Of a DNA stretch of 64,000 nt, positions 11,800 through 35,109 are shown piece after piece. The first letter of the stretch is position 1. Each line of letters opens with the position of its first letter. Origin of the DNA: Phascolarctos cinereus (lineage: Eukaryota > Chordata > Mammalia > Diprotodontia > Phascolarctidae); NCBI RefSeq assembly GCF_002099425.1, contig NW_018344105.1:6574501-6638500 (forward strand), given 5' to 3'. The position numbers and the translations under genes were made by a program. Under the pieces are notes generated by a model. That model was given only the letters and a program-made list of their open reading frames with translations, was not told the DNA's origin and did no database searches.

Positions 11800-12360
11800 G
11801 CCTTGGGCCCTGGTGAGAGAAGAGCTTGGGAAGCCGAAGAAGTGGAAGCCATTCTTAGCCACTTTTCCTCTACATGCTACTAAGCTGTGTCTTTGGTCTT
11901 CCTCCCTTGCTTCCCCTATTGAGAGCTCTGGGAGGTTGTTTAATAACAAAGCGGATGAACCAGGTTGTAATTGGCTCTAATGAACACTTCCACTAGGTGT
12001 AGCCTCCTTTATCTTTTGCCCAGAGGCGCTCCCAAAGCTGTGTTCCTTCCTGCCCTTGGAACTCCGGGAAGAAAATAAGTTTCAGGATCTCTCTGATCCG
12101 CATTTGCAAGTCACTCAAGTGTGATTGCATAACAAAACTTCCTTGCAAAAGAAATTGATTTCCTTAGGCTTCCATCTTCAGTTTTGTAGAAGATCTTACA
12201 TCCCCGGCCTTATTCTGCTGTCTCCTATCCCAGCCCCTGCACCCCTTAGTAGGTGAGCTTCTGAGTACCTAGCCCAGGCCACACGAGGCCAGCCTTCACC
12301 CCTAATTAGATCCTCTCCTACTGTCATCAGCTACCTCTCTTTCCAGACACTTTTCAGGCC
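11800..12360. other. Intergenic stretch without recognised feature
   Basis: I see no convincing gene, repeat landmark or RNA structure here. Confidence 0.5.
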
Positions 12361-12364
12361 CCTA

Positions 12365-12615
12365 GGGGACACAATGGCTATGAGTGCTGGACTTGGAGTC
12401 AGGAAGGCCTGAGTTCAAATCCCACCTCAGACACTTAGCTGTGTGACTAGGAGCAAGTCACTTAACCCCTCTCAGCCTCTATTTCCCCATCTGTAAAATG
12501 GGGGGTAATAATAGGGATTTCCTCATAGGGTCCTTATTAATGATCAAATAAGAAAACTTGGAACATGCTTTGCAAATCTTGAAGCACTATGTAAATGCTT
12601 GCTAACTATTATTCC
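12365..12615 (+). mobile_element. THER1/MIR-type CORE-SINE, near complete
   Basis: 'acttggagtcaggaaggcct', 'gagttcaaatcccacctcag', 'ccccatctgtaaaatggggg' and the 3' part 'tatgtaaatgcttgctaact' are in the family order. Confidence 0.9.
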
Positions 12616-13078
12616 TGCCAGTTATATGACCTTGTTCAGGTCCTACTCCTTACGGTCCTCCCTAGGATCTAGATCATTCTCCCTTCTTGCTCATGTGATA
12701 GCTCTCTTCCTTCTTTTCTCTCCTCCCTCTCACCCTTCCCCACCCCGATTCTGGAACTTCTCTGAGACCTGAAAGTCCAATGAACACTAGGTCCCATCCT
12801 CCTGGTGGAAGCCAGTATACATATCTGAACTGCAGACAGTCTTTTAAAGAGTTAGAATGTGAAGCATAAGCATTCCGGGGCCATGTGTGTGTTACTGCCC
12901 TGGTTATGATTAAGAAGAATGTCAGTAGAGCTGCTTCTTTTACTTAGAAGTAGATAGGATGTTTGGCCTAGAGTGGGGAAGAACTGAGTTCAAATCCTGC
13001 TTTCCTTCTATGACCCTAAGCTAGTTACCTAACCTCTATGTGCTAAAGCTACTCTCCAGGCTCTAAAAGGTTTTATTT

Positions 13079-13263
13079 GGGGGCAGCTATAGGTGGCGAA
13101 GTGGATAGAGCTCTGGCCTTGGAGTCAGGAGGACCTGAGTTCAAATCCAGCCTCAGACACTTAATACTTATTAGCTGTGTGACCTTGGACAAGTCACTTA
13201 ACCCCAATCACCTCAGCTAAATAAATAAAGAGATAAGTAAAAAATAAATAAATAAAAGGGAAA
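13079..13263 (+). mobile_element. WSINE1/MAR1-type marsupial SINE, with target-site duplication
   Basis: Starts GGGGGCAGCTATAGGTGG, continues 'gtggatagagctctggcctt', 'ggagtcaggaggacctgagt' and 'gtcacttaaccccaatcacc', and ends in an A-rich AATAAATA tail. It is flanked by the 14-bp direct repeat AAAAGGTTTTATTT (13065-13078 and 13264-13277), so the insertion is complete and fairly young. It landed next to an older MIR piece (about 12960-13060). Confidence 0.93.
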
Positions 13264-13469
13264 AAAAGGTTTTATTTATCCAAGGGCAAAAAGTAGGGGA
13301 CTAAGGGCAAATGGTTTAGCCCCATCGGCCTAGACGGTTTTATGCTGGTTTTACCCTGCTGTGTATACTACAGCTTCTTGGAGCCACAGGTGAGAGCTGG
13401 GAGAGAGGCAGACACCAAAGGTGGATGAGCAGCCCTCACAGCAGAAGTGCTTGCCCTCCCTGAACACCC

Positions 13470-13805
13470 CATATATTCACAGGCATTAAATGGTTTGGTG
13501 AGTTAGGAGGATGTCTACCCCCAAGCATATGTAGACTTCCCTGGGCCATGAAAGCAGCCAAAGCAGGCACCGTGGCACTCTTAGCGCTTGGTCAGACATC
13601 AAAAATGCCAAGGTCATCCACTACATCCTGGGCCATCGCTAGTTGTCTTAACTTTTGTTCTGCCACTGGACTCTGATGAAGAGAGAGTAAGGCTTATGAC
13701 TTTGTGCACTTCTGCCTCACTGAAATCCAATTCACACACAAGTCAAGACCTCACCCATGGTGTCACTGGTCCTTTTCAAAAACGAAGGATGAGCAAGTGT
13801 TCCTC
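13470..13805 (+). mobile_element. Probable RTE-type LINE 3' end
   Basis: 'tgacttttgtgcac'-like text, 'ctgcctcactgaaatccaat', 'acaagtcaagacctcaccca' and 'ttcaaaaacgaaggatgagc' resemble a repeat 3' end that I know as common in marsupial genomes. The RTE assignment is from memory and should be treated as tentative. Confidence 0.55.
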
Positions 13806-13809
13806 TACT

Positions 13810-14565
13810 AAGTCATACACAGTTGTGACTTTCCACACAGGGAGTTCCCCCCCTTCCCCAGATCCTTTAGGGTTCTCATTGGGAATTGGTTTTGAGGTAT
13901 TTCTATGATGGCATTGAAAAGAATCCTAGTAATAAGGTCCAACCACTGGACCTTATACTGGGTGAGGAACCTTTGATTACGAACCAAATCAGGACTTCAA
14001 GCTCATGGAGTGGGCGGAGGACCAAGAGGTGATGACCCCATTTATTGTGTCTGACTTTGCTAAAACAAATGAGTGAACAAACAAACAAAAACGGCATCCG
14101 AATGTTAAAGCTTCAGCAGCTACCTATTCAATGAGATCCCACACTGAAGTGCTGGGTTATTTGTATCTATCCATGGGTGTGTCTCTTCCCTGACCCTCTC
14201 TTTCCAAGAAAGGGGATTAGGTGTCTCTCTCTTCTACCATAACCCAAGAAAGGCATCGACTTTTGCTGAGGGAGTGAAGGAAGCCCAGGCCACAGCAGCC
14301 TACCCGTCATTTCTTCCCAAACCTCCAGAATCTGAAGAGGAAGAGCTGAGCTAGGCTCCCAGTGGCTCAAGAAGTGGTCAGCATGACCTTGCGTCATCAC
14401 TGAAGCTGAGAGCAAAATGACTTTGTGACTTTGGATTAGGAAACTGAACAGTAACTCAAAGGAAAGAGAATAAATTAGAGTTTCTTGGGTCTGTACAGCC
14501 CTTGATGAAATTCCTTCTCAAAAGGTACTTGCTCTGATGAGGGACCACCCTAGTAGGTCCTTATC
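13810..14565. other. Intergenic stretch without recognised feature
   Basis: No coding, RNA or repeat signal that I can support. Confidence 0.5.
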
Positions 14566-14571
14566 AAGGCT

Positions 14572-14835
14572 GGGCCAGCTGGGTGGTGCTGCAGGTGATG
14601 GAGCACTGGTCCTGGAGTCAGGAAGACCTGAGGTCAAATCTTGCCTCAGACACTTCCTAGCTGCGTGACCCTGAGCAAGTTACTTTACCCTGTTTGACTC
14701 AGTTTCCTCATTTGTAAAATGAGCTGGAGAAGGAAATGGCAAGCTACTCCAGTATCTCTGCCAAGAAAACCCCAAATGGGGTCACAAAGGGTCAGACAAG
14801 ACTGAAATGACTGAAAAACAACAATAATAAAAGGT
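14572..14835 (+). mobile_element. CORE-SINE with RTE/BovB-like 3' tail
   Basis: The head is a usual marsupial SINE ('tcctggagtcaggaagacct', 'tgcctcagacacttcctagc'). The tail ('aaatggcaagctactccagt', 'gccaagaaaaccccaaatgg', 'ggtcacaaagggtcagacaa', 'actgaaatgactg', then AACAACAATAATAA) resembles the BovB/RTE 3' end. This is typical of a SINE mobilised by an RTE-class LINE. Confidence 0.85.
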
Positions 14836-14999
14836 AAGCTCCCCTTTCACCCCCCCCAAAAAAAGTCAACATATACACACTTCCTTGCTGCTAAACTTGA
14901 AACCATACCTTGGTTCCTGGGAATTTGCTTGTTCTGAGCCTATCCTTTAAAATAAAACCAGAAGATTTTTGTGAAGGATTTGACTTCTAGCAACCTAGT

Positions 15000-15165
15000 G
15001 GCAAGAGAAGTAGATTTGGATTCTGAAGTTCTAGATCTGAATGGAGGCTCGGCCACTTACTCTGTGTTAAGGTTAAATCCTTTTCTCCTGGAGATGTTTC
15101 CTCTTCTAGCAAAAGAGGGGGTATGAGCTCTAAGGTCCCTTCTAGCTCTAGGATTCAGTGAATGG
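15000..15165 (+). mobile_element. MIR-type SINE, degraded
   Basis: 'tagatttggattctgaagtt', 'cggccacttactctgtg' and 'aaggtcccttctagctctag'. Confidence 0.65.
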
Positions 15166-15244
15166 CAAGGATGATGTGGCACTTTTCTCCATCCTGTGAG
15201 GCAGGTTGTGCCCATGAGGACTCATAGTTCTCAACACTGCATCT

Positions 15245-15720
15245 CTTAATGCATCCCAAGATCTTGGGAAGCCATTCTGGCCTCCCTGTCCCATTGTTGC
15301 CTCATATTGAGCTGGCAGTCAGTGTAGGAGAATTCTTCCATCTTGTATTAACTCCTCCTTAGCAACACCCTCCCTCATCTTGTACTTGTGAAGTGGATCT
15401 TTTTCAATCCTGAGCATAAGATTTCATATTTATCCTTATGAAGCTGCATCCCATTAGTCAGCCTAAGATCTCTTCTGACAGATTGTCATTCAGTGTCAAC
15501 TACCCTCCTTGCTTTGTGTCACTTGCAGATTTCATAAGCATTTCAACTATGCTTTTATCTGAGACGTTGACAAAAGTGTTCACCATCATGGGGCCATGCA
15601 TGGATCCCTGGGGGTACTTCACTAGTGACCATCTTCCAAGATGCTATCAAAATTTCCTTTTGAAAAAAATCAGGACTCTTGTCCTTCTCCAGTCCTGTGG
15701 CACCTGTCCCTTTCCAGCCA
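15245..15720 (-). mobile_element. CR1/L3-type LINE reverse-transcriptase fragment, antisense
   Basis: Read on the minus strand it gives a decayed block ending near 'ASDTKQGG', which aligns with the FADDTKLGG block of CR1/L3 reverse transcriptase. The plus-strand text 'catgcatggatccctggggg' is the antisense of the GVPQGS-like segment. Confidence 0.7.
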
Positions 15721-15744
15721 TCTTATGATGGCTCAGCCATTGTG

Positions 15745-15940
15745 TAAGGCAGTATGGTGTAGTGAGAAGAGTACTGGACTTGAAGGCAGAGGACCCAGGT
15801 TCAAATGCTGGCCCTGCCACTTCTCATCTGTGTGATCTTGGGCAAATCACTTCATCTTTCTGGGCTTCCATTTCCTTATCTGCAAAAGGAGAAGGGTAGA
15901 CTGCAGGTGGTTTCTAAGGGGCCTTCCAAATCTCAGTCTA
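15745..15940 (+). mobile_element. MIR-type SINE
   Basis: 'ggcagtatggtgtagtgaga', 'acccaggttcaaatgctggc', 'gatcttgggcaaatcacttc' and 'ccttatctgcaaaaggagaa'. Confidence 0.8.
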
Positions 15941-15959
15941 TGCCCAAGAACACATCAAG

Positions 15960-16233
15960 AATACACTCCAACCTGAGTTCAAATCTGGCCTCGGACCAAA
16001 CACTTGACACTTACCAGCTGTGTGACCCTGGGCAAGTCATTTAACCCCAACTGCCTAAAACAAAAAAAAAGGGAGGGGGGCAGCTAGGTTGCACAGTGGA
16101 TAGAGCACCGGCCCTGAAGTCAGGAGGACCTGAGTTCAAATCCAGTCTGAGATACGTAACATTCACTAGCTGTGTGACTCTGGGCAAGTCACTTAACCCA
16201 AATTGCCTCCCTGGAAAAAAAAAATACATTCCA
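15960..16233 (+). mobile_element. Two adjacent WSINE1/MAR1-type SINEs inside one pair of direct repeats
   Basis: A 5'-truncated copy (15971 to about 16073, ending in an A run) is followed by a full-length copy (from about 16075, GGGGGGCAGCTAGG, to 16222). The outer flanks AATACACTCCA (15960-15970) and AATACATTCCA (16223-16233) match at 10 of 11 bases, as if both copies arrived together or the second landed at the first's tail. Confidence 0.8.
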
Positions 16234-16409
16234 CAATTCTTTCAGGACCAGAAGACATAGTTCACCTGGGCCTACTTACTCACAGTCATTCAAGGCAGCT
16301 GGGTGCCTTCTCACTCTTTCTCCACCTACACTGGGTGTCAATTTCCCATTAACCATTCTTCTTTAGTCTGTCTTAAGTCTTAAGATTACTCTCTCTGGCA
16401 AGGAAAAGG

Positions 16410-16925
16410 TCAGACACGAAGGAAGGTCCTATACGTACCAAAATATTCGTAATTGCACTTTTGTGGAAGCAAAAAGCTGGAAACAAAGTAGATGCCCATC
16501 AACCAAGAAATGGCTAAACAAACTGTAATCTATAAACATCATGGGAGGAGTATTTCACCATAAGAAATGACAAGTATGAGGAATTCAGAGAAACATGAGT
16601 AGACTTCTATGAACTGATGCAGAATAATTAAGCAGAACTAGGAAAATAATAGACATGACTACAAAAATGTCAATTGAAGGAACAACAAAAATTGAACACT
16701 GTATAATTGTAGTAATCAACCTTGGCCCAGGAGATGAGGAAATACACTTCCTTCTTTTAATTGGAGAAGTGGGGGACTATGGGCGTGGAACACTGCACAG
16801 TTTTTGCTTAACAGTTTTCCTCTGCTACAAGGGAAAGCTCATTGAATGGTGATGGAGGGGATTGTATCCAGAAATTATTTGGATGTAAAAAGATAAGGCA
16901 CTAATAAAACTTTTTAAAAAATCAG
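16410..16925 (+). mobile_element. Marsupial L1 LINE, 3' end
   Basis: 'accaaaatattcgtaattgc', 'gcccatcaaccaagaaatgg', 'atgaactgatgcagaataat' and a terminal 'aataaaactttttaaaaaat' are L1 ORF2-end and 3'UTR landmarks. The 5' end is truncated. Confidence 0.85.
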
Positions 16926-16929
16926 TAAA

Positions 16930-17635
16930 TAACCCACAAAGTTGACTAGAGATCAGGGTAAGATATGGCAGCTACAGGGTTCGCTCAGAGGGGTACCAGA
17001 ATTCTCAGGGTTTATAACATTTAAATTCCAATGAATTACGATCCAAATCTATGTAGTCTCTGAACATTTAGGAGTGTTAGTGCTAACATTCCCTGTCCGC
17101 TATTTTGATAGATTTGAATATTTCTACCGAACTTATATTCCACTTAATTGATCTACTTGTGAGGCCCCGGGTATGTACCTTTGATAAACATGCTCCCACT
17201 TTTTTCTGAACAGAAGAAAGTAAGAGCTGGGTAACTCTTACCTTTTTTCCATCAATTATCATTACCACCATTCTATCACTTGGATCTTTCTTCCCCAATG
17301 TAGCTCTCCCCTCCCCAATTTGTTCTTGGCTTTCCTTGCCAACCTCAGCTCACTCTGGCTTCTAGTACTCCTGGCTTTCTTAGTGGACAGTGCCATGGTT
17401 TTGTTCTGGGTCTGGTACTTGCCCTTGTTTCCCTCCTGTCTTCTATACAGGCCTTTTGAAAATTAAGTTGGTCAGAGAGCTGCCTATGTATCCATATCCA
17501 ATCTGTTTAGATTACTCCCCATTTTCTTCCACAGAATTATTTCTCTTTGTGTGTTCAGAATTTCATTCTTGAGAACTAAATATTCCACATTTCAAGTTGT
17601 GGTGCAGAAGCCCTAAACCTATTCTCAAATACCAC
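16930..17635. other. Intergenic stretch without recognised feature
   Basis: AT-rich and pyrimidine-rich sequence; no gene or repeat I can name. Confidence 0.5.
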
Positions 17636-17639
17636 CTTC

Positions 17640-18160
17640 TCAGCTAGCTGGTCACTCTCTACTCTAATCCATTATCCATACAGCAAACAGCCAAAAGAAC
17701 CTGACCGGGTTGCTCCCCTGACTCAAGTAACTTTATGGCCTGCCTCTCCATTGCCTTCTAAAGATCAAAGTTGACCTAGAATTCAAGGCCTCTGATCTTT
17801 TGGGCCCCCACACTGCCAAACCACTAGTTCCCCTTTGATTCTCTCCACTTTCCACATCCTCCTGTCCCCAAGCCTTTCTTCTGTTCTCTATTCCTGACGC
17901 TTCTCATTTTTTTTTTCCTTATTGGCTGACAGTCAAACTACCCTTCCAGGTGGAAGGGATCGGATCCTTTGCCTGATTCAGTGGCATTGTCTGTTTCTCT
18001 TGTACTCGTAATGTTTTTTAATATGTGTACATGTCCCATTTCTCCTAATCAACTGTAAGCTTCTCCAGGGCTAGGGGAACCCATCTGATTTGCCTTTGTA
18101 TTCCTCCAGCCACAATGAAAGGGTGGGGCACATCATGGGTGTTTAAATGTCTGATAAACT
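17640..18160 (+). mobile_element. L2 LINE 3' portion
   Basis: 'aagatcaaagttgacctaga', 'caaggcctctgatcttttgg', 'ctgtaagcttctccagggct' and 'tgtattcctccagccacaat' follow the L2 3' order on the plus strand. Confidence 0.75.
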
Positions 18161-18164
18161 AGGA

Positions 18165-18310
18165 GGCAAGTGGAAGAAGTGTGTGACCTAGGGTGAGTCC
18201 CTTCACCTCCCTGGGGGCCTCAGTTTCCTGATCTGTAAAATGTGGGTGTTAAACAGATGGCCTCGATGTTCCCATTTTGGCCCTAGATCTAGGATCTGAA
18301 TGACCCCTAA
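18165..18310 (+). mobile_element. MIR fragment
   Basis: 'gtgtgacctagggtgagtcc', 'ggcctcagtttcctgatctg' and 'gccctagatctaggatctga'. Confidence 0.65.
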
Positions 18311-18664
18311 AGGGTCTACACAGCCAATTTGTAGTAAAATGGCAAAAAGGAAAATGAAAATGACTGGCTTTGTTTCCTGAAGGCCTGTCATGTATCAGCT
18401 ACAGGACCATGGCAGTGAGGAGACTTCCATCAGGAGAGTCTTCAAGGTGCCCTGCCCACCTCCCCACCAAATCGAAAGCTAGCAAGGACAGCGATCGTCA
18501 CCCGGTGCCATCGCTGAGTATTCAGTCAGCACTCACTAAATACTGAATAACGGGGTCACCTGCCTCTAAGCAGGCCAGTCAACACCACTGTTAAGGTGTT
18601 GGAGAGGAAAGGGAAGCTGACCTCCTCCGAGAGAGTGAGCCAATCAATGAGGTCACCAGCAATC
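18311..18664. other. Convergent gap just downstream of FGF16
   Basis: About 350 bases of unique-looking sequence past the FGF16 poly(A) signal. Nothing recognised. Confidence 0.5.
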
Positions 18665-18681
18665 CACATCATAAAGCCGAT

Positions 18682-18687
18682 TTTATT
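18682..18687 (-). promoter_or_regulatory. FGF16: Poly(A) signal AATAAA for FGF16
   Basis: Minus-strand AATAAA in GGCAATAAAATCGG, followed by a TG-containing stretch. It is the only canonical hexamer noticed between the stop codon and 18660. Confidence 0.65.
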
Positions 18688-18792
18688 GCCAGTAAACCGT
18701 CAAAAACTCATTTGTTTCCTGTTTCAGTAGGACCTTATTCTTTCTGACTAAAATCCAGTCATAACATCTCTCTTAAAAATAAAATTCTTTTG

Positions 18793-18835
18793 AAATAAAT
18801 AAACATACAAAATAAATAGCATATTTCATAAATAG
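18793..18835 (-). promoter_or_regulatory. FGF16: AU-rich element in FGF16 3'UTR
   Basis: The minus strand contains three ATTTA pentamers, one inside the nonamer TTATTTATT, within about 45 bases. This matches the class of elements that destabilise growth-factor mRNAs. The function is inferred. Confidence 0.6.
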
Positions 18836-19039
18836 TTTTTGCCCTCGCACACAGTGTTCGTGCTTATATCTTAATAATATTTTTTTTCCTTCCTACTCCC
18901 CTCCTCCCTCTTCCTACATACGGGGTTGTTGACTCCCCAGGGATTTTTTGGATGGCAGCAATCTCTGGGGTCTTCTTTCGTGTGCTTGGTTGGTGTCAAG
19001 GTGTCTGTGTAGTTTGTGTGGTGGGAAACGCACCCCCCA

Positions 19040-19193
19040 ACTCCCCTCCATTGCCCTCCCTTTCCCTCCCCTCCCCTCCCCTCCCCCCCTCCCCCCACCT
19101 GCTCTTTCACCACCTCTGGGGTGACATGCAGGTCGTGTCCCCACCCCTCCTCCCCCTCCCCTAGTTGTTCCCCACCCCACCCCTCCCCCAAAT
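19040..19193 (-). promoter_or_regulatory. FGF16: G-rich, potentially quadruplex-forming segments in FGF16 3'UTR
   Basis: On the transcript strand there are two clusters (19041-19098 and 19138-19193) of many GGGG runs separated by one or two bases, for example GGGGAGGGGAGGGGAGGG. They satisfy the usual four-run G-quadruplex pattern several times over. Confidence 0.7.
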
Positions 19194-19380
19194 CACGCAA
19201 CCTGTAAATACACTTTCAACAACAAGAGCTGGCTGGATTGAGTTCAACTTAAGTGCTTCTCTGTTATCGAAGTTGTTAAAAAGGACGGCTTGAAAGGCTA
19301 TGAGTATAGAGCTCAAGGACATAACTGTGGCCCCACCACTGGGGGGGCAGGGGAGGGGAAACAGAGGCCAGGTGATCACA

Positions 19381-33513
<14,133 letters not shown>

Positions 33514-33545
33514 GGCCCCGGCCACCGTAGGGGGTGTGTGAGAGA

Positions 33546-33584
<39 letters not shown>

Positions 33585-33955
33585 TGTGTGAGGGTGAGGG
33601 TGAGTGTGTGCGCGCTCGGGTGTGTGCGCCGCGGGCTGGCTGGCTGGCTGGCTCCCTGGCTGGGGGAGCGGAGGGCGAGCAGGGGCGAGGGGAGCAGGCA
33701 GGGCTGCAGGGCTGGGGCTGAGCTCCCTGCTTCCCGGGCTCTGGCTTCTCTCGCTCGCTCGCTCTGTCTGTCTCTGGGCCGCAGGCTGGCGGGCGGGTGG
33801 CCCAAGTCGTGGCCGGCCGGGGGACCTGCTCGGCTCGCTCAGCGGCGGCGGCGGCGGCGGGGAGCGCGCTGCTGGGACGGCTGCTGCACGGCGCTGGGAA
33901 CAAAAGTGGCGGGGCCCCTGGGCCTTGATCTCGGGCTGCCTTTCATCCCTCGGTG
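33514..33955 (-). other. FGF16: Putative FGF16 5' leader
   Basis: Extent inferred from the TATA box at 33983-33990 minus about 28 bases. It contains a CA microsatellite (33548-33591) and no ATG apart from one near the extreme 5' end (33946-33944), which is out of frame with FGF16. The FGF16 frame is open from the start codon up to an in-frame TGA at 33945-33943. Confidence 0.6.
33548..33591. repeat. (GT)n/(CA)n microsatellite in FGF16 5' leader
   Basis: Nearly pure GT on the plus strand with one TA interruption. It appears as CA in the transcript. Confidence 0.95.
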
Positions 33956-33982
33956 TGTCCGGCTATCACAGGCGAACGCCAC

Positions 33983-33990
33983 TTTATATA
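33983..33990 (-). promoter_or_regulatory. FGF16: TATA box of FGF16
   Basis: The minus strand reads TATATAAA, a canonical TATA box. It lies about 470 bases upstream of the start codon at the edge of the CpG island. The predicted transcription start is near 33955. Confidence 0.7.
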
Positions 33991-34025
33991 CATCCGCACT
34001 CACTCCCCTTACATTGACATATTGG

Positions 34026-34037
34026 GTATTTAAATAC
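34026..34037. promoter_or_regulatory. 12-bp A/T palindrome upstream of the TATA box
   Basis: GTATTTAAATAC is a perfect palindrome about 35 bases upstream of the TATA box, next to a CCACACC (GT-box) motif at 34042-34048. It resembles an A/T-rich activator site. The factor is unknown. Confidence 0.4.
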
Positions 34038-34317
34038 AAGCCACACCTCACTGGCATCCCCTCCGAGATTGGTGTGCGTGGTTTGGGTTTTTTTTTCCCC
34101 CCTTCTCGGATCCATTTGGCTCTTTTTGGGAGAGGGGGGGTGGAGAGTGAGTGAGCTTCACTCCCTCTTTTATTATGAAAAAAAAAAACGGCAGGAAAAA
34201 GCTACACATTGCAGCGAGCCATAACAGCTTTTGGCGAGTTCTTCTGAAAGTGCTGATGAAATAACGGAGCCCCGTGCGCGGGAGGCCGGTGGCGTCCCCA
34301 GGCACCGGGGCGTGCGT

Positions 34318-34373
34318 CTGATTGTCTGATGGTGCGACTGATTGTCTGATGGCGTGCCTGATTGTGTGCCAGG
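34318..34373. repeat. Short tandem repeat, about three 20-bp units
   Basis: CTGATTGTCTGATGG starts at 34318 and 34338, and a diverged unit CTGATTGTGTGCCAGG starts at 34358. Confidence 0.85.
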
Positions 34374-34624
34374 GTGCCCCTCCACCTGATGCCCCGGGCA
34401 CATCCCCAACTCCCCCTCCCCGTCTGCGCTCTGATTTACCAGGCGCCCTGACCCCAGTTGCCGTTGGACCCTCTAAGACCCAGAGGAAGGAGTTGGGTCA
34501 GGGCTGAAATACCTCTCCCCTCCCCCCCCAACTCTATGCTTGTATTTAGACCTCGCTGTTCATCTGGCAGAGGACAGAACTGAGACCCAGAGGGGCCCAG
34601 CCACTTCGGAGACTGTGTGCTCCT

Positions 34625-34725
34625 GCTCCGGGGAGCAGGGCCTGTTTCACTTTTGCCTTTGTGTCCCAGCGCGAACCACGGTGTGGGGCACTTAGTAGGC
34701 GCTTAATAAACACTTGTTGATCACT
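34625..34725 (+). mobile_element. L2 3' tip
   Basis: 'gggagcagggcctgtttcac', 'cttagtaggcgcttaataaa', 'cacttgttgatcac'. Confidence 0.75.
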
Positions 34726-35109
34726 ACACAGGTAATTAGTGGCAAGAACCAGGCTTTGAACCCTAGGCCCGTGGCTCTTTCCCACTGTACCCACAGGTGG
34801 GCAGCGAGGGGGAAGGAGGAGACAAATGCATTGAGATTGGGGGATGCCCCTGAGCCCCTATAGTCACTGGGAGGGGGGCAGAAGGAGGGAGAGAATCTCT
34901 AAGAGGAGGGAAGACTTGCAGGGGGCGTTTCGCTGAATATGGGGGGAGGTAGGGAAGAAAGTGATCTTTTTGAAAAACGATCTTGCCTGGTTTTAAGGCT
35001 GCTTTTTTTACAGGCCTCTTGAGAGCAGAATATACGCAAGGAGGCTTGAAGCCTGTTGTGGGCTTTTCTTCCACCTTTTTCATGAGGGAAACAGGTGTTT
35101 CCTAGCTCT
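34726..35109. other. FGF16 upstream stretch without recognised feature
   Basis: Purine-rich unique sequence. No gene seen. Confidence 0.45.

Larger units (their letters stand above)
18665..19380 (-). other. FGF16: FGF16 3' untranslated region (estimated extent)
   Basis: About 700 bases from the stop codon to the only AATAAA found on the minus strand in this interval. In transcript order it has G-rich clusters (19193-19040) and then an AU-rich segment (about 18835-18780). The 3' limit is inferred from the hexamer. Confidence 0.65.

Noticed and set aside
13079-13180. tRNA-like head of SINEs as a tRNA gene
   Set aside because: The A- and B-box-like text belongs to CORE-SINE copies with target-site duplications. 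No cloverleaf or anticodon arm is preserved.
33944-33946. Upstream ATG in the FGF16 leader
   Set aside because: It is out of frame with FGF16 and lies within about 10 bases of the predicted transcription start, so it is probably not scanned efficiently or not transcribed.
33604-34154. Long plus-strand open frames opposite FGF16 exon 1 and leader
   Set aside because: CpG-island shadow frames of Arg/Ala/Gly-rich text antisense to FGF16, with no known homology.
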